DNA of 64,000 nucleotides from Pelobates cultripes (lineage: Eukaryota > Chordata > Amphibia > Anura > Pelobatidae). Below, one piece after another: positions 56,539 to 64,000 of the stretch. Every line of letters starts with the position of its first letter. Within the stretch, counting starts at the first letter, position 1. The position numbers and the translations under genes are program-made. The notes beneath the pieces are model-generated. The model was not told where the DNA came from. It searched no databases and was given only the letters and a program-made list of their open reading frames with translations. The DNA is taken from contig OW240915.1 of NCBI GenBank assembly GCA_933207985.1, positions 263,468,413 through 263,532,412 on the forward strand. Reading direction: 5' to 3'.

Positions 56539-57722
56539 CAGATATGAACTGAACTTCAAATGTAAGCAAAGAGTTGTAATAAGCGATAATTTGAAGGTCT
56601 CTAAAGGCGTATTCAGGTTGCTCATGCAACTATACTAGCTTCCAAATGCAACTGAAATGTAAGAGTTACACGATAGCAGATTCTATTGCAGTTCATTTGG
56701 TTCTTTCTTTGAATGTGCATTCCTGAGCACAAATAATATATTGTTCTACAGACAGAAATTATATTACTGCATGATTTAACTCTAATAGATATATTGGATG
56801 TAAAGTAAAACAAGGTGTCCCAATAATAAGAAGTAAATATTTAATATGGTAATATGGAATAATGATCATGTGGGTGATATTACAAATTGCCATACCGTCA
56901 GCTATCTTTTATTGAAGATATGATAAGCAAAGGATAAACACTGATGGAATATTGTAATTAGAACACTAGTGGAAATTGTATAAAGGAACACAATTAAGAT
57001 TACTAACACATTAATATGACCAATTTAAAAAAAGTAACAATAAAATGCCCTTGGCGTGGAATTCAAGCAGAACCACTTAGAACCACTACTGGTCCGTTCC
57101 AAAAATGCACCTGAAAGAGCATCATGTAAAAAACATATATGGTTATTTCTTTATTATCTTTATGCTATTTGATAGGTATGTAGTGACACACACAATTACA
57201 TTATCTCAGAATTGCAGGTTCAATTTTAACTTAGGTTTGTCACTCTTGCAATAGCAATAAATAAGAAGAGTATAGTTGAATATGATGTCTTATTACAACA
57301 GTAATAAAACCCCAGAACATATTTGGCAATTAGCAACTGCTAAACATATCTTTCCTGATTATTATTATGATTATTATTACTGTTATATTAATCTGATGGG
57401 CCACCTCCATGTGTCCTTTTGATTGTGATGACTTTAGTTGTTACCTGTATAAGATGCCGTGTGACTGTACAAATTGCCACTAATTCTACTTGAAATGTTC
57501 AAACCATACATGATGTTGAAATATAAACAAAGCAATGTAAACAATAATGTCTTATGATTAAGAACTGCAGCTCCAAGCTTTTGTCCCCAGCCGTTGGAAT
57601 AAGATTTTCAAAATCATCTCAGAATTATATGTAACAACTTAGAAATGTGCAGGTTCCTTTACAATCTATAATATTTATGGTCACTTTCATTAAAATTTTA
57701 ATATTAGCACTCAATATATCAG
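56539..57722. other. CYP7A1 upstream region
   Basis: AT-rich, no recognised transposon for about 1.2 kb upstream of the BARE-II-like site. AGTTCA half-sites occur at 56541-56557. Distal regulatory sites may be present but cannot be identified by eye. Confidence 0.4.
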
Positions 57723-57976
57723 TTATATAGTACATGGTCCAGCATCTCTTATTTTCAGCTTTTGTCCATTTCGCTCCAAAGTTTAACACTATTATCCATA
57801 TGTCTACTTAATTATTGGATACACACTGTATGTGTGTGTCTGTGTGTATGTACTCTGCATACATGCACACACACATGTACATTCTGTGTCCAATAATTAT
57901 GTATGCACATGGATAATAGTGTTAACCTCTTTGGGGAAACTGGAAAATATGAGATGCTAAACCATGTACTATATAA
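57723..57976. mobile_element. Palindromic mariner-like MITE (254 bp) upstream of CYP7A1
   Basis: The arms TTATATAGTACATGG..AGCATCTC..AACACTATTATCCAT..AATTATTGGA are inverted over about 110 bases each, around a TGTGTG-rich centre. TATA-rich ends fit a TA target duplication. About 1.4 kb upstream of the CYP7A1 TATA box. Confidence 0.75.
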
Positions 57977-57981
57977 GCTCG

Positions 57982-57986
57982 CACGC

Positions 57987-58019
<33 letters not shown>

Positions 58020-58024
58020 TGTAT
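57982..58024 (+). repeat. (TG)n microsatellite
   Basis: Nearly pure TG run with one TATG interruption, next to the MITE. Confidence 0.95.
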
Positions 58025-58542
58025 AAAATCCTTTAATTTACATTTCAGGCTTGGTACAATGCAGACCTTTAATAAGCATACAAACACACCAGCAAATAAC
58101 ATATTTATAACATATTTATAAATAAACAAAAAAAAATTCACTTACCATTAGCTGGTATCCGCTGTTTCATCTCTGAATGCAGTTCTAACTTTTGCCCACA
58201 TAATATAAACAACCTGGGAACCAGTGAAAATAAATGTAGTAGAAGGTAGTAGATTGTATCATGTGACTGCAAGATATATGACCCACATCTTACACAGCCA
58301 TTATTAGGAAGGATTTCATTAGTGACATAGCAGCGTTTGGGATTATATGAAGACAAAATGTGTCTCAGATCATGATTTTTCTTTTTTGGAGAGAATAACT
58401 GGTGGTTCATCTAATGTTTACCCCAACGTAATTTGACATTCATCAATTTTGGATACAAGGGATATGAAGACCAGCTGTTAAGGGTGTTATATTCCAAAAA
58501 AAGAATCACTTCAAACATAAGCTGGCTAAGATAAAACACGTT

Positions 58543-58977
58543 CTTAAAGGGACACTGTAGGCACGATAACCTTTTCCTCTAATCAAATTGGATATGGAGC
58601 TTGGAGTCCCCGGCACTGTTCCTCCATTCAGTGTTGAACCATTTTGTGAGCTGTGCAACTTTAAACAGGAGCCCCTGGAACCCACAGTCAGGCCCATACT
58701 GAAGCAGAGACTATACACTTCCTTCTAGCCATACCAGCAATGGGTGAAAGTGGTCAACTGACACTCTCAGCCAATCACAGCTGCCCACTGCTGCTCAGGT
58801 GAATGCTTCCTCATTAGTTCAAGCAGCAAAGAGAGGATGGGTTACTGGGGATTCTTGTTTAGCAATAAAACATTAAAAAGGTTGAACACTTAATGGAAGA
58901 ATGGGTCCAGGAGACTCCAAACTCTATAACCCCTTTAATAAGATGGAGCCCTTATAGTGCCTTCAGTGTCCCCTTAT
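58543..58977. mobile_element. 'gggacactatag' MITE family member
   Basis: TTAAAGGGACACTGTAGGCACG on the left and TTCAGTGTCCCCTTATTA on the right. About 2.2 kb upstream of the CYP7A1 promoter. Confidence 0.6.
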
Positions 58978-61900
58978 TACGGAAAGTACAACAAAAAATG
59001 TCTACTCATAAAAAAGTGAAATCAAGTCATTTTTCATATTACTTTAAACATATACTAAAAAGGACCAATTTATACAACAAAATTCATAATAGCTCTGACA
59101 TTGCCTATGCATGCTGTTATATATTTGACTTACTAGAGTTCTTTTTTTACATTTGGTTTTATTCTCTAAACATTCCATTGTAGTGAACTGATAATACAAC
59201 TGCAAAATTTAGGCAAAGATAGTCTAATTGGAGAATTTTTCCAATCATTCAATTTGTTCTTACATTTCTTAAAATTGGGTTTTTAATTCACTATAATTTA
59301 GCATTTGGTGGATGCATACAAATGTGTCTCTGATACACTTTTAAAAGCTTTATTTTCTAAACTGAGAATTGTGGAGCTGTGACAAACGAAGTGCAATTTT
59401 TCCCAATTCGGCTATTTTTTTACCAACAATTCACCATATAGAAAATAAATCACAGCATATTAAGATTACCATTCATGCTTTCATTTAGCGTACTTTCCTA
59501 CGTTTCTAAGTGTTTCATTGTTACTATTTATAGAGTTTATGCTGTTCTTAATTTTGCATTCTGTAGACACACATAGACAAACACATACTTTCCAGATAAC
59601 AACCATAACACATAATTAGGTTAATGGGATCAGTATAGTAGAAAATGAAGACATAACAGAAAATGTAAAGGAGGAAAACAAATAAATACCTTGCACCATT
59701 GAAAATGGTACCCTTCCATTAAGGAGGCCACAGACTTTTTTGAAGTTACTGGCCGCAGCTCACCACAAGATTTCAGCTGCATGTGGTCCCCCACTTCGAC
59801 CTTGGTAAATGTTGTGGTTTGTCTCTCGGACAGTGGATCTGTCACTACAACACTTGTACAGATCGTGAGGAGTCAAGGTAAGGTTCCGGTGGTTGAGCTC
59901 GCTGAGGATCTGATGCATCCCTGTTTTCCCTGCTCTTTAGTGATCTTCGTCACAGCAACATTTTGGACCAGTGTAGGGACCCCCCCCCTTCACAGTTCAG
60001 GATTTGTTCAGAGAGATCACCTTATCCTTCTTTTTAGCAGGTTCATTTTTTATTGTATTGTGTACATATTTTTATTTGGTATATCCCTTTGGGTAACCAC
60101 CCTCATCTATACTCCATTGTGCTGGTTATATGTCAGTGTTCCTCCGAGATCACTGTTTAGTGGATCTGTGTTTATCTTAGGGGTATTCCAGTCACTGTTT
60201 TTTTTTCTACAGCATTGTGATTAGGAACACCCCTACCATAACCACTACTTCTTGGAAAACATTGCTTTTTATGTCTTATATTGATGTTTATTACACTGAT
60301 TTTTTTTTTTATGTATTGTATTAATCCTTGTTACACTGAACTGATACTTTGTAGCTGAGTGTTGGTTTGGATGTGTGGGACCTTTTTTATGTATAAGAGT
60401 ATGATTTTATAGTGTGTTTTTATGCTATTGGTTCATTTATACATTAAATATTGATATATTTATTTAGCATAATTCGGTTGTTATATGATTTGATAATACT
60501 ACAGAGAACTAATGGGTTCAGAGCCTCCAAGCTCCAGGATAGTTGGGTGATCCTGGGATATTTTTGTTGCCCGGGTTCCCCTCACCAAGAGTAACTCTGT
60601 TTTGTCCGGTTTCACTTTTAGCCAACTAGCATTAATCCATTCTATGAGGTCTGCTAAGCAACTGTTGATGCGGCGTGTTGGGTTTGAAAAGATACATTTT
60701 AGTGCTCCTATTTTTTAAATGTAACTAAGTGAGGTAATTCCAAACTCAATTAAATTAATTCAATATATATTTTTTTTTGCGAAAATAAATAAGGTTTTTT
60801 TTTTTTCAATTGAATACATTTTTGTATTTCTTTACAATTTACAAAAAGCTATTCTGGCTCTAACATCTTCAAAAGCTGTTCAACCCCAATTAATTATGTT
60901 TTAGCTTTTGGGTTTTTTCAGATGTAAATATAATTGGGAAAATCAACTTACTGTTATCATTGCATTAGTGTTATTTTTATAAATATATTAGCACACAATA
61001 TATTTTCAGTTTGCATGGACTTTGTTCTTCATTGATCTTGCACAGTGCAAACCAATTCTCCTGCCTATATAAAAAAGGTTACGAATGAAAGTGCACAGGC
61101 AACAAATGTAAGTGTGTTCATAGTAAGAAGTATTAAAATCAGAGAATTTTTTACATATTTACTGCAGCAATGCAATTCCTACAAAAACAATGTATATTTC
61201 CTTGCCTTTACCTTACTCAACACCACTGACTCACTCACCATTATGATTGTAAACAAGGCTTCCTTCACCGCTTGTCAGTGTTATATTCTGTATATCAATT
61301 ACTTGTTATTAAATATACCTATTATAGAACTGGAAAGCATAGTGGAGTATGTTGACACTATAACTGATAATGCCAACAATAATTATAATGAATATACCCT
61401 AGTCCAGGAATAGGCAACTTTGGAAACTCCAGGTGTTTTTATAATCACTAAAATATAATCAGTAACATTTTATCAGTATTCTCACTAGATTATTTTTAAC
61501 TATTCCGCCCTAACTACAAGTAGAAGAGGTTTTGATGCCCATTTCAAACCTTGTATATGTGTTAAAACTTTTGTTGTTTTGTTTCGTTTTCAATATAAAA
61601 TTGAAATAAAGAGTATTTTTCTTGTACAAGTTACCATGCCACTCTCACTAATTTAGTTTAATAAATATGAAAACAAACCCTGAAATCTGTCTGTCTGTCT
61701 ATTTACATTAAATAAAAACCAAAGAAAAAAGTGACCTGTGCACTATTTCAACTTCCTGTGCATCTTTATATAAATGGAGGATTTTAGTTCCACTCCAATG
61801 GCCATTAGGTGTAAGCCCATCTGCTACATCAAGGCAGACCTCTGAGGTGGGTCCTAAACTAACAATTCACTTTGCTTGCTTAAACATCTGGCAAAAAATA
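58978..61900. other. Intergenic DNA
   Basis: AT-rich. An open frame at 59781-60224 lacks family features. A fragment CCAGGAATAGGCAACTTTGG at 61404-61423 resembles a hAT/Charlie terminus. Nothing else recognised. Confidence 0.4.
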
Positions 61901-61909
61901 AAAAAATAA

Positions 61910-61913
<4 letters not shown>

Positions 61914-61943
<30 letters not shown>
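61914..61943. repeat. (AT)n microsatellite
   Basis: About 15 AT units. Confidence 0.95.
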
Positions 61944-61948
<5 letters not shown>

Positions 61949-62129
61949 AGAGATGCACATAAGCTGCCCACCAGCAAATAGTTCTGAGGAAACAAATCTC
62001 AAGAAAAACACATTTCCAGTAATTTCATTAAGTAGATCAGGACAGAACAAGCAGTGATGGATACAGATACTGTAAACTGTGTGCTAAGAGAGAAGAGATA
62101 AGATTATCAAATTCTACCAGGAATTATAC

Positions 62130-63420
62130 ATCAAAATATTAGAAATGTTAGGGATTCAGCTAAACATCTGTAAAAAGGAAAAATAAATGACACCATATTG
62201 TGAGCCTAGATCCCAATTTTTCCCCTGTACAAAGTAAATGTACATATATGGAGGCTTTTGAAAGAATGATCATTCAGGAATTTTATAAAATTAAGACCAA
62301 TTAAGGCCAAAAACGTCAACTTCTAATTTGGAAAGGAAAGAACTTCAATGCTTAGAAATCCTCATAAGTAGGAAGGATATTACTATCAAGGAAGAAGACT
62401 GATGACTACATGTTATTATTCAGAGGAATCTTATATGATATTGGGAAAAGAAGATACATATAAAGTTTTGGATAGAGATTCTACAGTTGTATTTAACTTG
62501 TAATTTAAATCAATATTGAGCGAGACTAGGGAGAGAGACGTTATCTCCAAAGGAAATTATGATTTTTTGTTTAATGGCACACCGGTTATTCATATAATTA
62601 TTTTTTACCAAAGATTAAAAAAAAAATGTTTCCTCTAGGACGCCAAATTATTGGTGGAATAGGCTCAATCACCGCAAGTTTGTCAGCCTTCATTTATTCT
62701 TACCTCCAGTTATATGCTCAAGGAGCAGAATCTTATATTAAAGACACAAAATCAATTTCACAAATTATGGATTCAATAGAGTGGAAGGAAGACTATGTCA
62801 CTACTAAGTTAAATCAGGATTCTTCTATCAACCCATCACTTAAATAATTTATGTTAACAGCAATTACATTTATTTTGGAGCTCAATTATTTTTTCTTTGA
62901 TGGTAAATTTTATTTACAAACCAGGCTGACCACCATGGGAACCAAGCTATGCCAACATTTACATGCAGAGGTAGGAGGACCTCTTTATCTGGTCAGGGCA
63001 TGGCTCAGAGGAAACTTGGTCCTATGGCAGAGATTATAGATGATGTCATAATAATTTGGAAGGATTCAGGAAATTCCTTTGAACATTTTTTCGATTATTT
63101 AAACCATAATGAATTTAACTTAGCCCACCTGAGTAGGCTAAAAATACCATGAATTTTTTTTTAGATGTAACTCTTTTTGTAAAAGAGGGCAAAACACAAA
63201 CTAAATGTTTTTTTTTGTTTTTTTTAATGATGGAAATAGCTATGTACATTAGTAGCATAGCCATTATTTACTTTGGCTCCAGGGAATAGCTCGGAGTTAA
63301 ATGACTAGACTGAGGCGAAATTATTCAGGCACAGAAGATTTCAAAACACAAGCGGATTTTGTTAAAAACAGATTAACTCAAAAAGGATAGAAAGAAAATA
63401 AAATAAAAAAAACTTAACTT
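62130..63420 (+). pseudogene. Penelope-like element reverse transcriptase, decayed
   Basis: Read over three frames: YNYFLPKIKK, GRQIIGGIGSITASLSAFIYSYLQ (62640-62712), SYIKDTKS, NYFFFDGKFYLQTR..TMGTK (62887-62947), IDDVIIIWKD (about 63037-63066, in place of YIDD), FLDVTLFVKEGKTQT and RLRRNYSGTEDF. This is the order of Penelope-type reverse transcriptases, including the ASLSAF and TMGT blocks and a RLRRN motif near the C terminus. Stops and frameshifts make it inactive. The GIY-YIG nuclease is not seen after it. Confidence 0.8.
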
Positions 63421-64000
63421 TCAAAGTTAAGTACCACTATATGTGGGGATTTTAATCCATTGTGAAGGTCAATTTGTATTTTTTCAGGAATTATACATAT
63501 AAGTTTTGCTTAGCAACATGGGTATCTGGGTATAATAAATAAAACAATTTAACTTCAAACTACATTTCTATCATGATGCTTTTCCAGCATTATGGATGTA
63601 AGAGCATTATGGGAGATGTAGTCCACAACATCTGAAGTACTGATTGATGCCTACCCCCGCCCCAGTCCTTGCCTTCACCAACACACTGGAAATCTATAAA
63701 AAGCCTAATATAACCTTTGTGCTTTGGATAGACCAGCAACATAGCAAACTGTCCAATTAGTCCTGTAAACAAGTGGCACCAGGGATATAACAGACCTTAT
63801 TTCAAAATGCAATACCTGTCCTTGACATTATTGTGCCTATATGTAGGTCAAAAGACCAAACTGACTCTCTGGGGACCTAAGCAACATAAAGAGGATAGTT
63901 TAGCGAGTAGAAGGGTATCAAAGACTAAAACAGAAGTTATGGAAAATTAGTCAAGAGAAATAGAACTTGGATCAAGTCTGCTAGGAAAGTCTTCATATCT
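63421..64000. other. Intergenic DNA with a decayed hAT/Charlie-like fold-back
   Basis: ATCATGATGCTTTTCCAGC..GCATTATGGGAGATGTAGTCC at 63571-63625 is a fold-back of the same type as 5525-5640. The remainder is not recognised. Confidence 0.45.

Noticed and set aside
59781..60224. 147-codon plus-strand frame with hydrophobic stretches
   Set aside because: No recognised domain, no splice or promoter context, and the T-rich DNA readily gives Leu/Phe-rich frames.

Overview
The window looks like nuclear DNA of an amphibian, most likely a frog. It is AT-rich, low in genes and crowded with mobile elements: L1-type LINEs, DIRS-type and Penelope-type retroelements, a retrovirus-like LTR element, hAT, Tc1/mariner and TTAA-type DNA transposons, and kilobase-scale TG/CA arrays. 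The species cannot be named from the sequence. One host gene is certain: a six-exon CYP7A1 (cholesterol 7-alpha-hydroxylase) on the minus strand, coding exons between 56267 and 52106. It has an open 512-residue frame, canonical splice sites, a TATA box and a bile-acid-response-like promoter element.

Layout. 1-16.6 kb: non-coding DNA with a hAT MITE (743-988), a likely solo LTR (8767-9402), a decayed Penelope GIY-YIG fragment (about 10.64-10.99 kb) and several 'gggacactatag' MITEs. 16.64-18.94 kb: a hAT-type element with an 8-bp target duplication, filled with TG and CA arrays. 20.4-22.6 kb: retroelement and Tc1 transposase remnants. 23.5-25.8 kb: a second hAT-type element carrying a 1.5-kb 'GTGCTGGATGATG' minisatellite. 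25.8-29.7 kb: a 5'-truncated L1-like LINE. 29.9-35.0 kb: a retrovirus-like provirus on the minus strand with two LTRs that look identical by eye, a gag-like frame and no pol. 35.1-38.5 kb: a DIRS-like element on the minus strand. 38.6-39.1 kb: another hAT, running into a 100-N gap at 39090-39189. 39.2-39.75 kb: a second 3' end of the minisatellite hAT. 40.2-43.4 kb: two more TG-array elements, one a clean hAT with an 8-bp duplication. 43.9-48.3 kb: a tandem dimer, two solo LTRs with perfect 5-bp duplications and an L1 fragment. 48.9-49.8 kb: L1 3' ends. 50.7-56.6 kb: CYP7A1. 56.6-64 kb: non-coding DNA with a mariner-like palindrome, a MITE and a decayed Penelope reverse transcriptase.

The two most notable observations are as follows. 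(1) The 8-bp target duplication GTCTGACC sits before the 5' end of the minisatellite hAT (23537) and after the 3' end of the second copy (39752). This suggests that the 13 kb between them was joined in through the minisatellite, either by assembly or by real recombination. (2) The array-bearing elements share one plan: a GC-rich palindrome with promoter-type motifs (TCTCGCGAGA plus an RFX X-box in one family, CRE/ETS in the other), then a splice-donor-like GTAAG, then the TG/CA array. This looks like a portable promoter and first exon.
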